A stretch of 64,000 bases of DNA from Chiua virens (taxonomy: Eukaryota > Basidiomycota > Agaricomycetes > Boletales > Boletaceae). The stretch spans positions 1-64,000 of the forward strand of contig JAHNUO010000009.1 in NCBI GenBank assembly GCA_019787685.1. Reading direction: 5' to 3'. Position 1 is the stretch's first letter. Every line of letters begins with the position of its first letter. Under the pieces are notes generated by a model. That model was not told where the DNA came from. It worked only from the letters and a program-made list of their open reading frames with translations, and searched no databases. The position numbers and the translations under genes are program-made. Of this stretch, positions 1 through 10,699 are shown piece by piece.

Positions 1-1619
1 TGAACTCGGCGCCATATCTGTACGTTCTCAGATTGTTGAATCAGCTGCTCTTGACTAAAATGCATGGACAGCTGCTGCGCCACTATCTCTTGCTGGTTGA
101 CGGACCCTCTAAATCAATGGCTTGGCCGCAAGAAAGTCATTTTCATCACTTGCTTGATATCCTTCCTTACTTGCATCTGGTCCGGTCTCACGAATTCGTG
201 GTGGCATCTATTTATCGCACGGTTTTTCCTTGGATTTGGCATCGGTCCTAAATCGGCTACAGTGCCGGTGTACGCTGCCGAGTGTTCCCCGGCTCCAATC
301 CGTGGAGCACTTGTCATGATGTGGCAAATGTGGACTGCATTTGGTATCTGCATTGGTGATCTCATCGACCTGGCATTCTTTTTCATCCCCGACTCGTCTG
401 GCGTCAAAGGGCTGAATTGGCGATTAATGCTTGGATCAGCAGGTATCCCAGGCCTGATCGTTTGCCTGCAAGTTTTCTTCGCCCCCGAGTCTCCCCGTTG
501 GTTGATCAGCAAGGGTCGCTATGAAGACGCCTTCAACGAACTATGCCGCCTTCGCTTCTCTCAGGTTCAGGCTGCAAGAGATCTCTACTACATTCACGTC
601 TTGCTAGAGGCTGAGAACGAGATGAGGAAGGGAAGAAACCGCGTTGTTGAGATGTTTACCATACCCCGGAATCGGAATGCAGCACTGGCAGCTTGGATCG
701 TCATGTTCGGTCAACAATTCTGTGGTGTCAATGTCATTGGTAAGTCTCTTTGTTTCTGCAGGTGTTTCGCGTTTAAACAGTGAGAATAGCCTACTATTCT
801 TCCAATATCTTCCTCGCTTCAGGTTTCAGCCAAGTGTCTGCCCTGGCTTCATCCCTTGGTTTCGGGGTATTGAATTGGCTGTTCGCGCTTCCCGCCGTGT
901 TTACCGTGAGTAACAATATCTTCTCTTGGTTCATGTCCGTTGATGCATCGTGATGGTAGATTGATACCTTCGGTCGTCGCAATCTCTTACTGTTTACTTT
1001 CCCGTGCATGGCGATTTGCCTGCTCATCACCGGTTTCTCTTTCTGGGATGGGTTTGAGCAGGGTCGTATTGCCGGAGTCTCTATTGGGATATGTAAGTGT
1101 CTCGTTCGGCGGTGTTTGTTCCGTCTAACACTTCCATCATGATCAGACCTCTTCGCGATATTTTACTCGCCGGGAGAAGGCCCTGTGCCGTTTACCTACT
1201 CTGCCGAGGCATTCCCACTCTATATCCGTGATATCGGCATGTCGTTTGCCACTGCCACTACGTGGTTCTGGAATTTTGTGCTCTCCATTACGTGGCCATC
1301 GCTCGTCATCGCCTTCAAACCACAAGGTGCCTTTGGGTGGTACGCCGCTTGGTGCTGTATCCTCTGGTTCCTCATCCTCTTGTTCGTTCGGGAAACCAAG
1401 GGCAAGACACTCGAAGAACTGGATCAAGTCTTTGCAGTACCTGTGGGCGTCCATGCTGCATACGGACTTCGTCAGATTCCATACGGGATCAAGAAGTTTA
1501 TCCTGTTCCAAAACCCTGTTCCGGAGGAGTTGTACCTCCCCGAGTCGGACAGTGAAGGTAGCAGTGGAGTTGATGAACAAGGCAGGAAAGAGGTTCGAGA
1601 TGACGTCGAAAAACCTTGA
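1..1619 (+). CDS. MFS sugar/polyol transporter, 5'-truncated
   Basis: Plasma-membrane sugar or polyol porter of the major facilitator superfamily (myo-inositol/quinate-like); the substrate cannot be told from sequence. Readable exons are about 88-739, 790-905, 960-1092 and 1147-1619, joined by 50-54-nt GT-AG introns with matching phases. Family marks are LGRKK in the first loop, PESPRWL after TM6, DTFGRRN after TM8, and RETKGKTLEEL after TM12, followed by a long acidic tail. The start lies upstream of the window. Bases 1-88 are not open in the transporter frame, so they hold either another intron or damage. The ATG at 64 is in frame but falls inside the conserved region, so it is not the real start. 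Sure of the family, unsure of the 5' end. Confidence 0.85.
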
Positions 1620-3858
1620 ATATCCTTGGATTCTGGCATCCCTCCTACCCTTTGATGTGCTTTTTGCGTGTACGGTCGTCCTCAAGCTTCTAGCGCGCCT
1701 TTTTGTATCCATGTTTTATTGAGAGATCATCTGTTGTAATGAGACTATTTCAGCTTTCGCTGTTGCTTCGTTGTATCCTAAGATGAAAACTACATCCATC
1801 TTGTGTTGGACTTGTGCCACATAGCAGCTGATGCTTGAATTATGCGTCTGACTCGATCAATTGTAGCTATGGCTTGCTCGACACAGGCCACCTGTGATTG
1901 AGGCTAAACGCTGATTTATTTCAAGAATCAAGGTGGTCGGGTGAAGAAAGGAAATCTGATAGCCAGTGCCCAACTTGTTATGTAATCCCGATTCGCGACC
2001 GTCACTGCACCGCTGTGTTCGCGTGTAGACAACTTGATCTCCGTTTTCGCACATGAATACACACTCACTGTTCGATTTGTTGGTGGGCCCTCCCAGTTAG
2101 GATGAAGAGATTTGGAATGACACCTGTAGGCGAGAGTCACTCAGCACCGACAGGTCGTGGGTGCCCGGGGGAGTATTTGGGCGGTCATGTGCACCGTGAT
2201 AAACGTGGCGGCAGGAGCCTCAAACGTCGTAGGTTCCCTCGCTCGTATGTGCGGTACTGTTTCCTTGCCCACTGATCCTTTTTGCACATCACCCTCAAAT
2301 TTTAATGATTCGAATCATCGGGTCACTAGAGCACCACCGCGAATTGCACGACCTCAGCTTATGTACGTCTTTGAACACTCGCCGGTGCAATTCCCAAGCT
2401 CGGGTGCTTGTGACAGCAAGCATGCTGTGTATCTCATCTCCTCTACGGGCCATAATGCCGGCCACTGCCAGTGCAGAGCTCGACGTCTTCTTGAGATACC
2501 GAGGATCCGCTCACCAAATTCGAATCCAGATGCGGCCGCCGACGTTACGTGTGATTGATAGAAAGGCTTACAGTTGAGGACAGATGCGAGCGCGGGGATG
2601 ATGGCGCGTGTCAAAGCTCAGCGCGTGATTCTGATGGAAGATTTGTCTTGATCGGAACTGACGGCCATACCGCCCCACTGGCATTGCCAATTGTCTCTAA
2701 ATGTCCTTTCATCATCCGAACTCTACTGACGGGATGCCCAGGCAGGCGGAACAGTTTTCAAGATTGATATCCGAGTTGGACGCGAGACTCTTAGGGCCCT
2801 CATTACATAATTATTGCGGATATGAATTATGTTCCTTTTAAGTTACTCCTTCCGATCCCGTCTCGTTACTCACGCCGTTGTAATTTCCGATTTCAGGTCG
2901 TGACATTCCAACTACGTGGTAAGTAGAATACTTTGAAGGTTGATTGCCTAAGGAGTCAAGAAGGCAGGAATACGTGAATCGCGTCCATTCGCCAGACGAT
3001 GGTAGATGGGCCGCGGATGTACGTAAAATTGGCCGAACAGGTGCTTCAAGTCGTGACGGATTCCGAGGTCCGAGCTCAGTACATGTGGTCGATTCGAGTC
3101 CCTTCGACAGTCTGGCGCTGTCATGTTCGTGTCATGATGGCTAGAACGAGCCCGACACTCGTACTGTTACCATCGGTTGGTTTCTTTTCCACTCCAACAC
3201 TGAATGAAGCCATCGATTTCACTTTAAGCCATAGTATTAAAGGCTTTGCTCCTGCGCACTCCGGAGGTCTGATCTAGATCTAAGCCATACATGGCTTCGA
3301 CCCCACTACCGTGCCAGTGGATCGGAATGATGAATCAATAATGGCGCGCGGGTGAAGACGCGCCAGTGAAAGCTCACCATCATACTCAGCACGTTGAAGT
3401 ATTACTAAGATCGTAGCTGCGGCACAGTGTCATCAATACTATCATCTCAAGACTCGGAAGCAATGTGTACATGCAAGTGACAAGTGACCAATAAATTGGC
3501 AATAATCTCAGCTGCACGACTCGGGACGATAGCACTTCACAAGGCATTTGGCAGGAGTTCATCGCTCGGAATGCACGAGACCATCCATCACTGACGGATA
3601 TTTGATTCAATCTTGATTTCAATGATTTGATGATTCGACCTCAATACGCCGCCGGTCTCAGGCTGTCTCTGTCGTGACGGTAAGAATTATCAATCTGCCC
3701 AGAGGAGTATTAACCCGGGATACCGAGGTAATACTAGACTGGAACAAGTAAACTTCATAGACCATTTCTTCGCACGTTTATGCGCATGTTAGTAATACAC
3801 AGTCTGTCACCCGGCGTACACAACGCATATCCACCGTGACCTGAGCATGGTATGATAA
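1620..3858. other. intergenic, no gene seen
   Basis: About 2.2 kb between two convergent genes. The open frames here are short, overlap on both strands and show no recognisable domain, splice pattern or repeat. Base composition resembles the surrounding gene block. I see nothing to annotate beyond the transporter's probable 3' UTR just after 1619. Confidence 0.6.
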
Positions 3859-4643
3859 TTAGGAACCTTTGGTCAAATTGACACGGTAAAGGTTGTCCTC
3901 GTCGGCGAGCGAGTACAACTGCTGGAGGGCGGCGGCCACTTCTGGCTTCGAAGCAGTCTGCTTCTGAGCCTATGCACAGTTCATGGAATGAGCCCGTCCC
4001 GAAGTGACTTTCAATCCGGGATCTATCACATACCTCTACCGTAGGCCACCCACATACGATAATATACTTGTTCTCGTCCTCGCGAGTTTGTCCAAACACG
4101 AGCTTATTTCCGCTCGCCCCTGAACGCTTGGACAAGATATCGACGACTGCCCCACGGTTTGCGGGGTCCTTGAGGGCGATGACGACCACCTCGGTGGCGG
4201 GTTGGTCGAACGCAACGGCCGGACCCGAAAACTGGACATGGTATATTTTATGCGCGGGAGTCGAGTTCGGGCCTGATAGGACTGGCCCCAGACCTTTGGC
4301 TACTTCCGTATAAGACGGGCTTTCAACGACTTTCTGGTGCTGTTCATAATTGTCCCACTCTACGAAACACGAGGATTTAAACATCAGTGGCAATAGGAGG
4401 GACGGAGGACTCACGGACGACGATGAAGCTGATTTTGGGGTTCTCAGCCTCCACGCCCGTATAAAATGACCTGTCAGATGTCGGGCTTTGTTGGATGTGT
4501 AGCCAGATGAGTGTCACTCACGTGTTCACTCCCAATGTTTTAATCTGCTTAAAACTGAGCAGCAGAGGTTCAGGCCCAAGAGTGGGATGGAACGAGGAGT
4601 CGTTGGTTTCGATTATGACAATTTCGGTCGTTGGCACGGGCAT
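3859..4643 (-). CDS. ABM-like dimeric alpha/beta-barrel protein
   Basis: Small cytosolic protein, about 204 residues, of the ABM/dimeric alpha-beta-barrel type; function unknown. Exons on the minus strand are 4522-4643, 4415-4470, 4034-4359 and 3859-3969, with introns of 51, 55 and 64 nt, all GT-AG and phase-compatible, totalling 615 nt. It begins MPVPTTEIVII and ends NLTKGS. The two halves look alike: each has a beta-rich start (TEIVII; TEVVVIAL) and a later W-containing strand (IVVQWDNY; IIVCGWPTVE), as in two tandem ABM units. There is no signal peptide or membrane segment. Family assignment rests on this fold-like pattern, not on catalytic residues, so it could be a stress-response A/B-barrel or an orphan. 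The gene structure itself is well supported. Confidence 0.72.
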
Positions 4644-6569
4644 TTTGTTGAGTGGGTTAATGAGAAAACCTGAGGGTACATCTCTGCGTTTGCGGGCTGC
4701 CTTTATACGCGTTCAATGAGGTGCTTGAAGGCGCTTCGAGTCCCACGTCAGCTGCGATTGAAAAGTCCTGCCACCCTAAAAAAATTCTGAGAAGTTCTGG
4801 GAGAGATATGAGAGCACTCCTTGATGGAGATAGTTCAGACCTGTCTGAAATTGTCGATCCGCTTCGAGTGCAGCGTTGCCCACCTCTGCGATCAGTGAGA
4901 CCTGTGCTTGAGGCCGAGGATCCGAGACAGTAGCTTTCAGTCGAGAGGAGAGACAACGCTCCACTGATTCGTTTGTATTGGAGGAATGTAATCGCTTGCC
5001 AGGTATATGCCGTAGTGGGTACCTCGCGAATGAACTCACTGCACTAATAGTACTGTATACCTCTTACCAGAGAATATATTATACGTCCATCGAGTCGTGT
5101 CTTGGCTAGCAGTGAATCTTTTGTGGAAGTCATGTCCTGGGGTCTAAACTGTTCACCTTTTCTCATCCACCAACCAGGAAGTGACAATTGTCCACGCACG
5201 CCTGCCCTAAATTCCGAAAATGGGCTCATGAGTTGCCGGCTCAAGCGCTCGCACTTGGTTGAATCAGAACCTTCAAACAACCCGGCCAGGTAAGACTTCG
5301 ATTAGAATTCTTTTTGATTCCCTCTGGACGCCGAATCCAAGGATGAGACTTTATTTTGTTCAGTTATCCCTGTCTTAACGCTCATGTCGAGACGCATGTT
5401 GTTCAACTCTGACCCTTATTTTATTGTCTCTTGGTCAACGTGACTCGTGTGCTCACATTTCGTGCCATCCTTTGCAGGAACTCCGTTCGAGGGTAGGACT
5501 TGTCTCAACTACGAGCAATCTCTTTGTCATGTCAGAACTTTTTTCAACTCTGTGTGATCTAGCTGAATCTTTGCCACATTCCTTGCATCAAGCCCAGATT
5601 TGGTAGTCAGACTGTTGATGTCCTCGTAATGACAGCACCTCAAAGGGGTGGTTGGCCTATCCTTCGTGCGCGTGTTGTGCCAGATCGGCGACTCACAATC
5701 TGTTCAAGCTATTCACCATGATTGCGTCGAAATATCCGAAGCGGATGAACGGGATCCCGTTGAACCTATGTGTCAGGCTGAACCTTTTGGCCGTCGCTAT
5801 TTGAGGATGGATTCGTGCATTCCGAGGCTCCCTCGAATGCCAATGGGCAGTCGTTAAGGTTGTGGTTGGTAAGTCCATTTGATCCGACCCGCGAAGTGAT
5901 ACTGACGACTGAATTGCAGGTCGCCAAAGACGAGGGAGGCTACCCAGTAGCAGGGGACTGGGAGGCACGGGTTTCAAGTAGTCCTCACCCGTTAGTATAT
6001 GATTTGTCCCTTGGCGCAACTTGAATGTCATGATGACGGGTGGAACTTTGGGACGATCAGACACGGTGCGGGAGGCGGTGTGCGCTAGCGAACTTGTGAG
6101 TACTTGCATTTTCCGTGTGGAAACGAGTGCAGCCCCCACAACCAACGCCGCCGCCGCGACGGCAAGTTACTCCCACTGTGGGCATGAGTCCAAATATTGG
6201 GACGAGTGAGTTGGAGTTCGTGGGGTAGGTGAAAGTGTGTTCATGGTCAAGAACGTTGTTTGGGGACATCAATGTCATGACTTGGAAATTTGACACTGTT
6301 TCTTGAACACCGATCTCGCAATTCATTTCAGTCTAGAATTGGCAGGGAAAGCATGCCAAAGATGCCATGCTGGCAAAACCTCGTTGTAAACATGACTTGG
6401 ATGGTTTCTGCAGCCACGTTGGCTATGGCTGGGAGTAACAGAAAGGATCTGTGGTGACCCGTATGCTTCAGGTTAGGACGCGTATCATTCCTACGTTGTT
6501 GAACACCTTCGAATATCCTACCCTCTGTGCAAATTTTTTTTCGTGGTGTCATTTAGGTTACTTTAAACG
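4644..6569. other. intergenic, no gene seen
   Basis: About 1.9 kb. Several short open frames occur on both strands around 5.1-6.3 kb, including a proline-rich stretch near 6130, but none continues across plausible splice sites or resembles a known domain. The right part is presumably the 3' region of the minus-strand hydrolase, and the left part the promoter of the ABM-like gene. Confidence 0.5.
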
Positions 6570-8576
6570 CTATACATCCACCACAAATGCCACAGAACCC
6601 ACAGGACCCAACGTGAACCCGCCCGTCACTGGTTCCGCCATGCCGCTCGTATAGACTGTCATCGCACCGGTCCCCTCAAGACCAATATCCTTCCAATTTA
6701 CATTCCCGTTAATGTAATTTGTGTTCGCCGCTAGCACCAGCGTTTGCGTCGCTGTCTTCCAAGTCGCCACTGAAATGCCCTCAACGACGTACGCCGTGCG
6801 TACCGACGTATGGTCGAACAAATACGGCGTGATCTTGGGTAGACTCAACGCCAACGCAGACGCAGACGTCTTGATGTCGGGCGTCGTCGGGTCGTTCCAT
6901 GGAACGATGCCCAACGCGCCCTGGTTGATGCCCAAGATACTTTGCACGACCCACTCTCCGCCCGTCGGCGTCGACACCCAATACCTAATCAGAAGAATAT
7001 GCCGGTCAGCTTCACTCGTCAGAAAAGAGGACAGAAAAGCACGCCAACGTGGTGACGAATGGATGGGCGCCCTACTCACTGTGCTCCGCCGAACGCTTGA
7101 GGAACGGTCCATACTGCCTTGGTGCGCTCCCAACCCATTACTTCCAGCCGATTCATGAAGCTCGCGACGCGATCACTGATGTCAAAGTAAGTTCCAATAC
7201 CGCTGTTCGCAGGAACGTCTTCAGCGCCGTAGTACGTCGTGTTGGGTGGTACGGCTGCTGTATCCCCAGCAGGAATACTTATGCAATTGTCGCAACCGCA
7301 GTCGCCATAGTCGGGCGTGCAGGATGTGTTCCATTCGTTGGACCAGGTGACATTGTTTGAGATCATGTACGCGTCCTGCATGACAATGTCTGTGCCGGCT
7401 GTGTACGAGGACCAGTAGTAATCCTGGCAGTTGAGGACAAGACTGACGGGATGATAACCATCGAGACTGTATATCAGATCATAGGCAATCGAGGTCGCGT
7501 TCAGAGGGTCCGAGGTACCATCAGGTTCATCCCCGGTATACCAAAGAAGAACATTGGGACGGTTCTTGATCATGTTGACTTGTTCAGTGACCGCAGTGGA
7601 GTTCATGTAGGTGTAGCGCATGTCGTACATGAGGTAGAGCCCGACTTCTTGCATTCGGTCGATGACCATGTTCAAGGCAGTCAGGTTGTCAAACGGGGCA
7701 ACTGGGTGTATCTGTGTCCAGTGTTAACACCTTATGAGGTCGAGGCAGAGGTGGACGCACAATAGTGAACCTGTACGTATGTATGAACATCAACATGTAC
7801 ATGAGGACGCGATAAATAGAAACTGACCCTTGTTCCTTTAGCCCGTTGATCACAGACAGGTTCGATGTCAGATATGGTTCAAACGAGGTGTAAAACCCGA
7901 TGGGGAACACTGGTTCATACGTTCCTCCGAGCCCAGTAGCAGGTTTCGCCAATAACGCGCCAGTACGAAGATCCATCTTGGTCACAGAACTGTTCGTCGG
8001 GTCTGGTAATACGGAGAGTGCAGTCATCGCAGAGAATGTTTGCGATGTAGGTGCGTAGGTTGCTTCGCAGGAGAGGTTGTACGCAGCCATCTGGGGCGTG
8101 ATACCCTCGAGGCTAAACGGCAGCTCGTATGCAGTCGCATTCAGTGGGACGAACCCGGTGGTAAGCATCCGTCCATTGAGGCTGACTGTCACGTCGAGCA
8201 TGTTGTCATCGGTGAGTTGGATGGGTTCTGTGTTCGCGATCTCGTAGTATACGACTGGGGCATCGATGAGGATGCCTGCGGGGGATGAGACGTCCTCCGC
8301 GAGGTAGGGCCGAATGGCAGGTGCGCACCGAAAGGCGAGGAGGGGATCCTTGGATGGGGTGGGAAGTGGGAAGTTACCTCCAGGCGGAACGATGCTCTGC
8401 GTGGACATGTAATTCTTCCCGCACCTAATGTGATCCGACAGCGTCAAGGCAACAGCGGGTCGATCGACACGTCAGCGTTGGCGACATTCATAGTCAGGGA
8501 CGACGTACCATGTTTGAGCAAAGGCTCCGGTGAGGAGGTAGGGACCAAGGAAACCTGCGAGAGCGACTCGACGCAT
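6570..8576 (-). CDS. secreted glycoside-hydrolase-like protein (TIM-barrel type)
   Basis: Predicted secreted carbohydrate-active protein of 573 residues. Exons (minus) are 8509-8576, 7828-8424, 7761-7770, 7080-7711 and 6570-6984, 1722 nt in all. The N-terminus MRRVALAGFLGPYLLTGAFA is a clear signal peptide. The middle resembles the catalytic barrel of retaining glycoside hydrolases: IHPV..FDN near residue 226, then LLWYTGDEPDG around 280-290, where E287 is a candidate acid/base. Many N-x-S/T sites and paired cysteines fit an extracellular protein. The third exon is only 10 nt, but it is needed to keep the frame and has AG and GT on its flanks. GH2-like and other clan-A families are possible; the substrate is unknown. 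Sure that it is a gene, moderately sure of hydrolase function. Confidence 0.8.
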
Positions 8577-9252
8577 GAGAACGACGAAGCGGGGACATTC
8601 GCTGTGCTTTTAAGAGTGTGAGCAGGACGGGTACGCGGAAATAAATAGTCCAACGAGGCCTGAGGCCCGGGGGGAAGGCCCGGATCCACTATATCCAGGG
8701 CCATGTGATGGGCGCACATTCGGCACGCGAGAATGGTGTGCTTCGATTGCTTGACAGGTCTTACAGTGTGAGCTCCATCATACATATGTATGAAACAGGG
8801 AACCGAGCAAACTGCAACAGTTGGCAAGTGGACCGTCGACGATGTTTGAACCCGAACTCGGTTAAGTCCTATGTAAGTCAGTAGTTGATGCATGAGATAT
8901 CTTGCCACAATACTAATGTTGGAACTTGGCCATGGCAGCATTTTAGAAACTCACACGCAACTGTTAGATTATCCGAAGAATTGAATGTGACACATGACAC
9001 CATACAGTACGTTCCGAGTTGCGACACGGACTCGATTACGAGTTCGACCGATGCTCAATGTTTCAACTTTTCTAATTCCGCTGGCACTAGATGTACTACT
9101 CGACACTTCGTTGATGTACGTGAGGCTTTCAAAGAAGTGTCAGGAGGTACATCGTATCTCGTACATCAAAGAATCCTGCGTTCTACTCGGGAATACATAG
9201 TGCAGTATCATACAAGAATCACGGCAAACCGATGACGGTTTAGTATTCGAGT
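8577..9252. other. intergenic, no gene seen
   Basis: The stretch between the hydrolase start and the first ARD stop. It should hold the hydrolase promoter. No conserved coding frame, repeat or RNA gene was recognised. Confidence 0.5.
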
Positions 9253-9991
9253 TTACTGCACTTCGATACTCTTCAGGTACTCGATGCGGTATGAATTTCC
9301 GTCAGTCTCCTGTCCACGGTTGTGAGCAATCCACTTGGGCTCGTCCTGCTCGCATGATTGCGTTATTAGTCCCGGACTCCCGGACAGGAGGTAAGTATAG
9401 CAAGAGAGGACACCGACCTTGAACAATCTCATGGTTCGTACATGATTGTTTGTGTCAAGGCTGAACCGATGGTAGATGCCAGCAGGGAGGACTAGGAGGT
9501 CACCAGCGCCCATATGGCAACGAATCCAAGACTCGGTGGCGTGTTCTTGGAGGACCATCAACATCACTCGTTGCAACGTCACTGGCAGGAGGAAGACATA
9601 CCGCGCACATCAAAGTAGCCAGATCCTTCGAGGATGTACCTGATTTCCTCATCCTCGTGCATATGTCTAGTATGGCATCACGAGTTAGATCCAACGAAGC
9701 TTGGAGGTGCGTATTATGGTATGAATGTACTCACTCGTGATAAAAGTTCTTGATCTTGGTTTCAAATTCGTCCCCAAGGACTTCTTTGTTAATGGCGATA
9801 ATGTCATGGTTTTTGTAGTTTCTTTCCTTGGCAACCCGGGAGACTTCGTCCTTGTAAGTCCCCGATTCGTCGATGGGGATATGCCAGTACAAGACTCCAA
9901 TGGATTTGAGCATGGCGTCAGATGCTCCTCTCCCAGAGTCGTGGGGGAGACGCTGGTCTCCAGGAAGATCATCCATAAAATAAGCGCGCAT
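9253..9991 (-). CDS. ADI1: acireductone dioxygenase, copy 1
   Basis: Acireductone dioxygenase (ARD) of the methionine salvage pathway, a cupin that oxidises acireductone to the keto-acid precursor of methionine plus formate with Fe2+. Exons (minus) are 9735-9991, 9602-9666, 9418-9545 and 9253-9345, 543 nt, 180 residues, close to the usual 180. It begins [14 protein letters not shown]. The metal ligands are present: HMHEDEE gives two His and a Glu, and GIYHRF the last His. The end is YLKSIEVQ. For exon 3 the acceptor at 9546 gives [10 protein letters not shown], matching the family, whereas a nearer AG would add extra residues. The paralog at 13164-13878 has the same exon phases and the same sizes for exons 2 (65 nt), 3 (128 nt) and 4 (93 nt). 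It is probably cytosolic or nuclear. Confidence 0.93.
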
Positions 9992-10699
9992 GATGTTGGG
10001 TAGCGAGCCGAAGGGTTTAGAACGCTGATGAGGGTTTAAGACGACAAAGTTCGACCCGGTCTCCTCCTTTTATACTCGGACGATGCGTCTGGCAAGGATG
10101 ATCACAGATCGGCCGTCCGCCTGAACACCGTGGCCCAGTGAGAAGCGTCATATGTACTGTAACTCGGTATTTTGCTATTAATGTTTTTAGATAAATCTGG
10201 AGAGAGGAGTAATCTATTGCTAGTAGCAGCTTCGTGACTGGTCAGCGAATTCAAGTCATGGGGGCTGATCGGTCGCAGTAGCCGACTCGACCGTGTCCAA
10301 AGAAGTTTTTGGAGTATGGGACATCGTGTCATCGAATGAGATAACGGCGCAAGATGATCGTCACATGGCAGCACCTGATGCTATTAATGATCAAGTTGAT
10401 AGGACGGCACAGACAACCATTCGTGAAGGGTGTTTGAAGTAGCGAGACGGGTTGTCCGGTGTTAGTCCATCATGAAGGATGCGCAATTGCAGTCCAACTC
10501 AATGCATCTGGTTGAGAATGGGTGACAGGATTGAAGTAGGTCGATACGAATAACCGGACCTCCAGTGGGCCGAGACGGAACTCCGACTCAGATCGACTAC
10601 TCACAAGGTTTCTGCGGTACAAGTCACGTTACAAAAGTCAGTGCACGTGACTCGCGTGTTGTTGTCACGACGCATGTGGTTGTTCCTTCCCTTTTCACC
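9992..10699. other. divergent promoter region between ARD copy 1 and helicase
   Basis: Separates the minus-strand ARD start from the plus-strand helicase start, so it should hold both promoters. An AT-rich TTTTATA lies at 10067-10073, about 75 bp upstream of the ARD start, and could serve as a TATA-like element. No further gene is visible. Confidence 0.45.

Noticed and set aside
1620..3858. Several open frames of 60-130 codons
   Set aside because: They occur on both strands, without domains, splice continuity or codon pattern; expected by chance.
5693..6145. Minus-strand open frame of 150 codons
   Set aside because: No similarity to a known family, no clear start context, and it overlaps other equally plausible chance frames.
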